This document shows, piece after piece, positions 41,401 through 48,209 of a stretch of 64,000 nucleotides of DNA (positions are counted from its first letter, which is position 1; the number at the start of each line of letters is the position of its first letter). The DNA is taken from positions 1-64,000 of the forward strand of contig NZ_NQKW01000008.1 of assembly GCF_002252625.1 (NCBI RefSeq). The letters run 5' to 3'. The stretch is from Synechococcus sp. 1G10 (lineage in GTDB: Bacteria > Cyanobacteriota > Cyanobacteriia > PCC-6307 > Cyanobiaceae). The translations under genes were made by a program, and so were the position numbers. Under the pieces are notes generated by a model. It saw only the letters and a list, made by a program, of their open reading frames with translations, did not search any database and was not told the origin of the DNA.

Positions 41401-42855
41401 ATGCCTCGCACCTCTGCCCTTGATGCCAAGGCCTTGCAGGCCCTTGGGCCAGAGCGCCTCACCGAGTTGCTGCTGGAGCTGGCCGCCAGTGACCCGGCGA
41501 TCAAGCGGCAGCTCAAGCTGGCGGTTGCCACCACCTCCAGTCCCCAGGACGCTGCCGCCCAAGTGCGGCAGCGGCTGGCCACGATCGGCCGCTCCAGACG
41601 TTTCCTGGAGCACGAGCAGCGCCAGCTGATCCGCAAGGACCTCACGGCACAGCTCAACGCCATCACCGGACCGATCGCTCAGGGCGATCCCGCTGCCGCA
41701 CTGGCGCTGCTGTGGCAGTTCCTGGAGCTGGGGGACAACGTGCTCGGCCGCTGCGATGACAGCAGCGGAATGATCGGTGACATCTTCCGTGAGGCCATCC
41801 GCCAGCTGGGCCCGATCGCCACGGCCGCCAAGCCTGAGCCCCTGGCTCTGGCGGAGCAGGTGTTCGAGGCCTTCTGCCACAACGGCTATGGGGTGTACGA
41901 CGACGTGATCCAGCAGCTGGCCGAGACTCTCGGCCCGGTGGGTCTTGCGGCGCTCAAGCAGCGCTTTGAGCAGCTGGGTGAGCAGCCGGTGCCGGTTCCT
42001 TCCAAGGAGGAGTGGCAGCAGGTGTCCTACGGCTCCGGCGGGCCCACTTTTGCCCATGAGCTGGCCGAGAGCTCACGCCAGTGGACCGTGAAACTCGGCC
42101 TGCGGGCCGTGGCGGAAGTCAGCGGCGATGTGGATGGCTTCATCGACCAGTACACCCCGGAGCAGCAACGATTTCCCCGCATCGCCGCCGACATCGCAGG
42201 GCGCCTGCTGGCCGCAGGTCGCGCCGAGGAGGCCCTGGGCTTCCTCATCAGGGCCATCCCCGATCGCTCGCGCTGGCCGGAGATGACGTGGGAGCACACC
42301 CATATCGCAGCACTGCAGGCCCTGGGTCGCATTGAAGAGGCCCAGGCGGCTCGCTGGAACTGCTTTGAGCGCTGCCTCGACGGCACCCTGCTGCGTGCCT
42401 ACCTCGATCAGCTGCCAGCCTTTGAGGACGTGGAGGCCGAGCAGCGGGCGATCGCCCATGCACTGGCTTTTCCGAGCCTCACCCAGAGCCTCTGTTTCCT
42501 GCTCAGCTGGCCCTCGGCCCTGATGCAGACCGCTGAGCTGGTGGTGAATCGGCGCAGCGAACTGGAAGGCGCCCAGTACGGGGTGATGGGTGTGTCTGCC
42601 GAAATGCTGAGCAAGGACTACCCCCTGGCGGCCACGCTGGCTCTGCGCTGCATGGTGGAATTCACCCTCGCTGAGGCCCGCTCCAGCCGCTACGGCCATG
42701 CGGCCCGCCACCTGCAGACCTGCGCTCTGCTCAGCAAACGCATCGAGGCCTGGGGCGACATCCCCAGCCATGAGACCTACCTGGCCGGCATCCGCTCAGG
42801 CCATGCCCGCAAGAGTGCCTTCTGGAAGCGGATGCAGGAGCTGGGGCAGACCTGA
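41401..42855 (+). CDS. DUF6880 family protein
   Basis: ATG 41401 gives 484 residues. The start LDAKALQALGPERLTELLLE, then the AAAQVRQRLATIGRSRRFLE helix and ALALLWQFLELGDNVLGRCD, match the DUF6880 architecture, an all-helical repeat protein. The function of the family is unknown. It lies among toxin-antitoxin loci and precedes the convergent DUF433/DUF5615 pair by 1 bp. Confidence 0.8.
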   Translation: MPRTSALDAKALQALGPERLTELLLELAASDPAIKRQLKLAVATTSSPQDAAAQVRQRLATIGRSRRFLEHEQRQLIRKDLTAQLNAITGPIAQGDPAAALALLWQFLELGDNVLGRCDDSSGMIGDIFREAIRQLGPIATAAKPEPLALAEQVFEAFCHNGYGVYDDVIQQLAETLGPVGLAALKQRFEQLGEQPVPVPSKEEWQQVSYGSGGPTFAHELAESSRQWTVKLGLRAVAEVSGDVDGFIDQYTPEQQRFPRIAADIAGRLLAAGRAEEALGFLIRAIPDRSRWPEMTWEHTHIAALQALGRIEEAQAARWNCFERCLDGTLLRAYLDQLPAFEDVEAEQRAIAHALAFPSLTQSLCFLLSWPSALMQTAELVVNRRSELEGAQYGVMGVSAEMLSKDYPLAATLALRCMVEFTLAEARSSRYGHAARHLQTCALLSKRIEAWGDIPSHETYLAGIRSGHARKSAFWKRMQELGQT

Positions 42856-42856
42856 T

Positions 42857-43234
42857 TCAGCATGCTCGGGCCAGCGGCAGGATTCTCACCCGCTGGCGCC
42901 GTTCATCGGCCACCAGCAAGGCTCCTTGCTCGATCTCGGATGCATAGGTGCTGAGCAGGCTGAGGACCAGCGAACCAATGGCTTCCGGCAGCACGTTCAG
43001 CCCACGCACCTGCAGGACGCTTGGCCCCCTGGCACCGCTCAACGCCAGCATCGTTCCGAAATCCAGGTCATGGGTGAACACCGCATAGCCATAGGCAGTG
43101 GCCCACTGCATCAGGTCGGTATCTGGCGCCCGTGGATCGCCCACTTCTGACCAGTGCACAGCTTCATGGCCGGCGGCAGTCAGCAGCGGGATCCACTCGA
43201 TCGACAGGTTCATGTCGACCAGCAGCCTGGCCAT
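42857..43234 (-). CDS. DUF5615 PIN-like toxin
   Basis: A 125-residue protein with LLVDMNLSIEWIPLLTAAGH, the first Asp of this PIN-like (Mut7-C-related) domain, then VHWSEVGDPRAPDTDLMQWA and VFTHDLDFGTMLALSG with the second Asp pair. It is encoded directly after a DUF433 gene (start and stop share the same base, 43234). DUF433/DUF5615 pairs are known as toxin-antitoxin modules. Confidence 0.85.
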   Translation of the reverse strand: MARLLVDMNLSIEWIPLLTAAGHEAVHWSEVGDPRAPDTDLMQWATAYGYAVFTHDLDFGTMLALSGARGPSVLQVRGLNVLPEAIGSLVLSLLSTYASEIEQGALLVADERRQRVRILPLARAC

Positions 43235-43461
43235 CAGCTCAGGACCAGCGCCTCTTCCCTCTCTTCCATGCGCCAGGCGGCGTAAGCCAGGGCCTCATCG
43301 ATGTCCGCAGGCTCAAGCTGCTGGTAGGCCTGCAGGATTCGCTCGCGGCTGCTGCCAGTGGCCATCAGCCCCACGATCGTGCCCACCGTGATTCGCAGCC
43401 CGCGGATGCAGGGCTTGCCCCCCATCACTGCAGGATCGTGGCTGATGCGGGAAAAAGGCAT
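43234..43461 (-). CDS. DUF433 antitoxin
   Basis: A 75-residue protein. Family pattern: RISHDPAVMGGKPCIRGLRI, TVGTIVGLMATGSSRERILQ, then YQQLEPADIDEALAYAAWRM, a winged-helix antitoxin. It pairs with the overlapping DUF5615 toxin gene, and is probably autoregulatory. Confidence 0.88.
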   Translation of the reverse strand: MPFSRISHDPAVMGGKPCIRGLRITVGTIVGLMATGSSRERILQAYQQLEPADIDEALAYAAWRMEEREEALVLS

Positions 43462-43546
43462 AGGCCAATCGTAGGAACTAGCGGCGGATTCGCAGCCTCA
43501 GGTCAGGGCCGCCAACCGGCTGCCGCTCTGGATCTAGCTGGATACG

Positions 43547-43765
43547 GTGCCTGTAAAGGCGAGCGATGGAATGTTGCGTGAGCTTGTGCTGGCCATCGGA
43601 CTCCCCGTGGTCCTTCTGCTGCTGGCGGTGCTGGCGCTGGAGCGCTGGGCCGATCGAATGCCGCGCTGGCTCCAACGCCTATCCCAGCGGTCCTCATTGC
43701 TGTGGAACACCGGCGTCGGGCTGATCATCGGCCTGTCGCTGCTGCGCTGGCTGCTGCAGCGTTGA
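43547..43765 (+). CDS. Small two-TM membrane protein
   Basis: Reading from GTG 43547 (72 residues) or ATG 43571 (64). Hydrophobic segments LVLAIGLPVVLLLLAVLAL and NTGVGLIIGLSLLRWLLQ are separated by a basic amphipathic stretch, ERWADRMPRWLQRLSQR. The 5' end has a truncated double at 9797-9901 that includes the region from GTG 43547, suggesting that the GTG may be the genuine start. Function unknown. Confidence 0.65.
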   Translation: MPVKASDGMLRELVLAIGLPVVLLLLAVLALERWADRMPRWLQRLSQRSSLLWNTGVGLIIGLSLLRWLLQR

Positions 43766-43770
43766 GGTGT

Positions 43771-44013
43771 TCAGGGAATGAACAGTTCCTCGTAGCCGCC
43801 TCTTTCGAATCCGCGGCCAGCTGGTTGTTGTCAGCACCAGGGTCGCGATGCTGCGCCCGCTCAGGTTCTGCTGATATCGCAGGTTCGTATCGGTGGTAAT
43901 CAGAAGCTCGTAGCCCTCCTGCTCCGAGCGGCGTGCTCCAGGACCAGCCGTGACTGCTCGAGGCTCACCCCTGGGAACAGTTCGACGAATTCAGCCAAGG
44001 AGTCGCTTTCTTC
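43771..44013 (-). pseudogene. Fused relic: DUF433 C-terminus joined to DUF5615-like C-terminus
   Basis: The minus strand reads EESDSLAEFVELFPGVSLEQ, SRLVLEHAARSE, the typical end of a DUF433 antitoxin. It continues at once as GYELLITTDTNLRYQQNLSG, RSIATLVLTTTSWPRI, the end of a DUF5615-like toxin. The tail GGYEELFIP is in a shifted frame. The toxin start is deleted and the antitoxin start lies 1.3 kb away at 45338-45419. Confidence 0.7.
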
Positions 44014-44054
44014 CACTACCCCGGCTGAGAACGATTGAGGCGGCAGTGCCCCAT

Positions 44055-44160
44055 CCCTCCTCGTCGCTGCCCCCAAAGCGGAACCAGCCGGATCTGTTTC
44101 TTGCCCAGTTTGATCTTGAACTCATCGCCCGGCTTGAGGCACAGCACAGCTGGGCGGTGT
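44055..44160 (-). pseudogene. cyAbrB DNA-binding-domain relic
   Basis: The minus strand contains LKPGDEFKIKLGKKQIRLVP, as in the intact cyAbrB at 4457-4828, but with small insertions before it (AQL-C) and after it, shifting the final GSDDE block. DNA similarity covers about 105 bp. It lies immediately downstream of the WD40 gene, inside the insertion in the DUF433 gene. Confidence 0.7.
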
Positions 44161-44164
44161 GGCC

Positions 44165-45229
44165 TCAGTGGCACACAAAGACAAGCTGGCCTGTGGCACC
44201 ATCCCAGATGCAGATCTTGTTGTCCTCTGACCCTGAGACGATGCGACGACCATCGGGGCTGAAGCTCACGGCGTTGACATTAAATTCATGCTCTTTCAAG
44301 GGTTCGCCCAACGACCTTCCGGTGGAGACGTCCCAGAGGCGCACGGTCTTGTCTTCGGAGCCAGTGACCATGCGCTTCCCGTCAGCGCTCAAGGAAAGGG
44401 AGAGAACACCACCGGTATGTCCATGGAACAAAGGGCTGGCGGACTTCCCGGTGACTGCATCCCAGGAGAGAACCGTGGTGTCGTAGGAGCCGGAAAAGAT
44501 CCGACGTCCATCTGGGCTCCAGGCAACTGAAGTCACCGTATTGGTATGGCCTCCAAATGGTGGGCCGATGGGCTTCCCGGTGCGTGCATCCCATAAGCGA
44601 ACAGTTGCATCGTAGGAACCAGATGCAATACGCAGACCGTCAGGGCTCCAGGCCACAGAGGACACCCCAGCTGAATGTCCCTCAAGCGGTGACCCTATGG
44701 GCTTTCCCGTTGTCGCATCCCAGATGCGTAAGTTGAAATCGCCTGAGCCAGAGACGACCCAACGGCCATCAGGACTGAACGCCACGGCATACACCCAGTC
44801 TTTGTGACCCTCCAAGGGTGAGCCGATGGGCTTCCCGGTGGTTGCATCCCAGAGATGCACTGTTTTGTCAAAGGATCCGGAGACAATTCTCTGGCCGTCA
44901 GGGCTGATGGCCACAGCACGGATGGAACCACTGTGGCCCTGAAGAGGCTGGCCGATGGGCCTTCCAGTGGTGGCATCCCAGAAGCGCAGAGTACGGTCAT
45001 CTGATCCCGAAATGATGCGGCGGCTGTCAGGGCTCCAGACCACGGAGGTCACCCCACTGGTATGGCCCTGTGGTTGTTCGGAATCCACTCCCTCCGTACT
45101 CTGGGCAAGGATGGGAGATGGCAGGGCTAGGAGGCGCAAAGGATGCTCAGTTGCTGAGCTACTTGCTCCGATAAGTGTAAACGCTGCCACAATCAGCAAT
45201 CTGGCAGTGAATCGGGTTGGCTGATGCAT
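44165..45229 (-). CDS. Exported WD40-repeat protein, one seven-bladed propeller
   Basis: ATG 45229 gives 354 residues with a signal peptide (LLIVAAFTLIGASSSA). Seven WD40 blades are easily counted from residue 50, each close to HSGSIRAVAISPDGQRIVSG or SFDKTVHLWDATTGKPIG. The blades are almost identical to each other, which indicates recent internal duplication and a long-term ability to gain or lose units. Propellers bind partner proteins. The gene occupies most of an insertion into a DUF433 antitoxin gene. Confidence 0.88.
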   Translation of the reverse strand: MHQPTRFTARLLIVAAFTLIGASSSATEHPLRLLALPSPILAQSTEGVDSEQPQGHTSGVTSVVWSPDSRRIISGSDDRTLRFWDATTGRPIGQPLQGHSGSIRAVAISPDGQRIVSGSFDKTVHLWDATTGKPIGSPLEGHKDWVYAVAFSPDGRWVVSGSGDFNLRIWDATTGKPIGSPLEGHSAGVSSVAWSPDGLRIASGSYDATVRLWDARTGKPIGPPFGGHTNTVTSVAWSPDGRRIFSGSYDTTVLSWDAVTGKSASPLFHGHTGGVLSLSLSADGKRMVTGSEDKTVRLWDVSTGRSLGEPLKEHEFNVNAVSFSPDGRRIVSGSEDNKICIWDGATGQLVFVCH

Positions 45230-45337
45230 CGACACTAAGAATTCCTGCGAGGTCGTAGGTTGATGAATAGCTTGATTCATTGCGTAGCGCTGTTGCCCAG
45301 TCCTCATACCTGAGCGAGTGACTTATTTGCAAGCTTA

Positions 45338-45419
45338 GGTTTTCAAACAGAGCCGCCACTGGAATCCGGGTGCCTCGGAATACCCATGCGCCGCTCAAGT
45401 GCTGAGGATCCCTTTCCAC
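45338..45419 (-). pseudogene. DUF433 antitoxin N-terminal fragment
   Basis: From GTG 45419: ERDPQHLSGAWVFRGTRIPV, AALFENL, the classical DUF433 start. At about 45338 the match ends. The missing end (EESDSLAEFVELFPGVS) resumes at 44013. The frame itself stays open to 45159, but with unrelated sequence. The two pieces bracket about 1.3 kb containing the WD40 gene and the cyAbrB relic. Confidence 0.7.
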
Positions 45420-45536
45420 AGCGCTGCAGCCTGCCCAGCCCAGCCCAGATCTGTTTGCGTGGTCATGGCTCTCAGGGCGGCCGGTCTCTTGAATGGTAAG
45501 CAGCTCAAGTCGGATGAGCTGCCGGATGACTGGATC

Positions 45537-46214
45537 TCAGGCGACAGTCTGCTGCTGAACCAAATACGTCTCGATCCAGTCGTGATGCCGCCTCTGGCAA
45601 ATCCGATCGGCGATGGATGTGGCGTCCTCCGGCACCTGGAACCGCTTGCGGAAGGCCTTGGTGAAGCCATCCAGCACAGGCCTGGGTAAACCGCGCAGGG
45701 TGGCGAGGATCTGGCGGGTGGTGGCCGTGTCTAGGGGCATAAGTCCTGGGTCGTCGCTAGCGATTGGGGCGGTAGGCGAGGGTCTGCGGTGGATCGACCG
45801 CGTGCCATTGCTGGCAGGACTCTGATCAGTGCTCTGCCCTACCGAGCGGGTCACTTCCCGTTGCTGCTTGTCGTAGAGCGCAAGCCCGAACGGGTTCCCG
45901 AAGGTCATCAACGCCCGTTTCATGGCATCGGTTTCCGCTTCCTTGAGAGCGGATTCATGGGCCTGGCCCAGGTCGACGTCGATGCCGTGACCGGCGCCGC
46001 TGCCTTCCCGCACGATTCCGCCGACGACCACCCGCACCCGGGCGGTGTAGGTGACGCCCCAGCCGTCGCGTTGCGGTGGATCGGATGGCTTGCTCGGCTC
46101 ACGGCCGATGCGCCGTTCCGCCTGGGAGACGCACCGCAGCGCAACCGTCTCGCGCTGCCAGCCGTCGAACCCGAAGATCCGGTTGGCTTCTGCGATCACC
46201 AGCCAAAGAATCAT
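45537..46214 (-). CDS. Rad52/22-family single-strand annealing protein, 5'-truncated
   Basis: The frame starts at ATG 46214 with ILWLVIAEANRIFGFDGWQR, the conserved Rad52 strand-helix that normally lies about 30 residues into the protein, after a YIEGW-type segment. An in-frame TAA is just upstream. ESALKEAETDAMKRALMTFG and NPFGLALYDK complete the Rad52 core. A 100-residue tail with a helical C-terminal unit follows. It lies 40 bp from the divergent serine recombinase gene, which likely marks an insertion that removed the 5' end. Confidence 0.75.
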   Translation of the reverse strand: MILWLVIAEANRIFGFDGWQRETVALRCVSQAERRIGREPSKPSDPPQRDGWGVTYTARVRVVVGGIVREGSGAGHGIDVDLGQAHESALKEAETDAMKRALMTFGNPFGLALYDKQQREVTRSVGQSTDQSPASNGTRSIHRRPSPTAPIASDDPGLMPLDTATTRQILATLRGLPRPVLDGFTKAFRKRFQVPEDATSIADRICQRRHHDWIETYLVQQQTVA

Positions 46215-46253
46215 GCGTTACTGAGATACGGTCGATTCAGATCCCCAAGGGCC

Positions 46254-47978
46254 ATGCCCATCGCCTTCAGTTATCTGCGCGTCTCATCACCAGAGCAGGC
46301 AGCCGATGGCCGAACCGGCATTGATCGCCAGGCCAGTGGCTTCCTGCCCTTCTGCCACCGGCACGGGCTCACCCCCAACCCAGATCCCCTTATCGATCGG
46401 GGTCTCTCCGCCTACCGGGGTGGCCACCGCAGCCAGGGGGCTCTGGGGGCATTTATCAACGCTGCTGAGCAGGGTGAGATCATTCCTGGCTCCGTGCTGG
46501 TGGTTGAGGATCTCGACCGCTTCTCAAGGGAGGCCGCAAGTCACTCAGAGCAGCTACTGCACGAGCTGTGGGATCTCGGCCTGGCCCTCGGCATCGTGCG
46601 CGATGACGTTGTTGTTGATCGTGCTAAATACGACTCCGACATCGGTGTTCGACTCCAGCTACTGGTGAGGCGTGACGCGGCGCACGACTACAGCCGCAAG
46701 CTCAGCCAACGGGTCAAGGCGGCTTCAGATCGCAGAATCGAGCGCAGCCTTGCGGGTGAGCATGTGCTGCCCCACTGCCGCCCCCAGTGGCTCGACTTCG
46801 ACGAACAGATCCAGACCTTCTCCTTCAACAGCCGGTGGCTAACCTACCGGCGGATCGTGGATCTCTGCCTGGCAGGACTGGGGCAGGTCAAGTCGGCCCA
46901 GACCCTCAACGCCGAGGGGCACCGCAATTCACGCGGCGGGCTCTGGTCACCAGGAGGTATTGGCCAGGTGCTGCGGGATCGGCGCCTGATTGGTGAGCGC
47001 CAATGGTGCGAGCTGCAAGAACTGCCAGACGGGCGCCGCAAGCGGGTGCCAACCAAGGTGCAAGCCGGATTCTTCCCTCCAGCGATTAGTCAGCAGGAGT
47101 TCGAGCGCTGTCAGCATCTCATGCGCGGGCGGGATAGCTACCACTCACGGCAGCCGACCAAAACCGATAAGCGCCACAACCTCTTCCAAGGGCTGTTGCG
47201 CTGCCCTTGCGGCCAGCTCTACAGCCTGATGACCCAGACCAAGCCATCCGGCAGGATGCATCGCTATCTGGTGTGTAAAGGCAAGGGGACGGGCAACTGC
47301 CAGATCAGGAACCATCGCTACGACGAAAGCCAGCTACTGGAGCTGTTCATGCACTGGCGTTGGGCTGAGTTTTTCCACAGACCAGCCGACTCTCAGCAGC
47401 GCCAGCAAGAAGAGCAAAAGGTACTCGCCCTCGAGCAGCATCTAGCCCAGCAGCAGCAGGCAGCCGCGAACTCTGAGGCCAACCTGGCCAAGCTGCTCAC
47501 TTCCGGCAAGCTCGATCACTCCACCGCAACACTGCTGGGCAAGACGGTGCAGGATGCCCAGGCGGCAGCGGCGGCCACCTCCGACCGGCTCCATGCGGCC
47601 CGGCTCCAGCTTCAGCAGCTCAAGGCCCGCCCCGATGGCCAGGCCATGGCCCAGGAGATCGCCTCCAGGATGCAGGCGTTCATGGCCGCTGTTCGGCACG
47701 ACCCAGCAACCCGGCGGCAGTTCAATGACTGGCTATTGGCCCTCGGCCTGGCGGTACAGCTCCATCAGCCCCAGCAACAGGGGCAGCCCCCCCTCATGGT
47801 TGTGCGGCACCTTGATGGCGCAGACGCGGTAGAGCTGCACCAGGGCACCAGCGACGGCGAGGCCATCGTGCACGTCCGGACCAGACCTCAGGCCATGGCC
47901 GACATGTGGGAGCGCTTCGGCGTGGTTGAGATACAGCCCGACGGAACAAAAGTTATGGTTATTGATGCAGGGGCTTGA
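46254..47978 (+). CDS. Large serine recombinase
   Basis: ATG 46254 gives 574 residues. The N-terminal resolvase domain has FSYLRVSSPEQAADGRTGID with the catalytic Ser, then VLVVEDLDRFSREAASHSEQ. The recombinase domain includes RIVDLCLAGLGQVKSAQTLN and GGLWSPGGIGQVLRDRRLIG. A zinc ribbon is seen at LLRCPCGQLYSL with KGTGNC, and a long coiled coil at about residues 385-470. Such enzymes integrate and excise mobile elements at att sites. It is probably the integrase of the 46-52 kb element. Confidence 0.92.
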   Translation: MPIAFSYLRVSSPEQAADGRTGIDRQASGFLPFCHRHGLTPNPDPLIDRGLSAYRGGHRSQGALGAFINAAEQGEIIPGSVLVVEDLDRFSREAASHSEQLLHELWDLGLALGIVRDDVVVDRAKYDSDIGVRLQLLVRRDAAHDYSRKLSQRVKAASDRRIERSLAGEHVLPHCRPQWLDFDEQIQTFSFNSRWLTYRRIVDLCLAGLGQVKSAQTLNAEGHRNSRGGLWSPGGIGQVLRDRRLIGERQWCELQELPDGRRKRVPTKVQAGFFPPAISQQEFERCQHLMRGRDSYHSRQPTKTDKRHNLFQGLLRCPCGQLYSLMTQTKPSGRMHRYLVCKGKGTGNCQIRNHRYDESQLLELFMHWRWAEFFHRPADSQQRQQEEQKVLALEQHLAQQQQAAANSEANLAKLLTSGKLDHSTATLLGKTVQDAQAAAAATSDRLHAARLQLQQLKARPDGQAMAQEIASRMQAFMAAVRHDPATRRQFNDWLLALGLAVQLHQPQQQGQPPLMVVRHLDGADAVELHQGTSDGEAIVHVRTRPQAMADMWERFGVVEIQPDGTKVMVIDAGA

Positions 47979-48209
47979 TTGGGAATCACCTCCATCCAGC
48001 AAGGCGATTACAAGAGAATTGAGAGTGCAGAGGCAGTCTTAATTGATCGAAAATACTTGTTGTCATTAACCAGCAGTCAAAGCTCAGATCACTCACCCGC
48101 TCGAGCGTGGTCTAAAACCGCCGGCGGATCGGCCAGCAGTGCTGCTGCCACTGCATGTGATCTATCTCTCGTCTCGCCACTGGGCAAGAGCGGGAACGGG
48201 CAAAGTAGG

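Noticed and set aside
43478-43697. Minus-strand small frames with the block GESDGQHKLTQHS, similar to a plus-strand frame near 9840
   Set aside because: The shared block is the reverse reading of the small membrane protein gene and its fragment.
44290-45060. Regular repeats of about 129 bp considered as tandem DNA repeats or array
   Set aside because: The period corresponds to 43 codons, the length of a WD40 blade; the repeats are coding.
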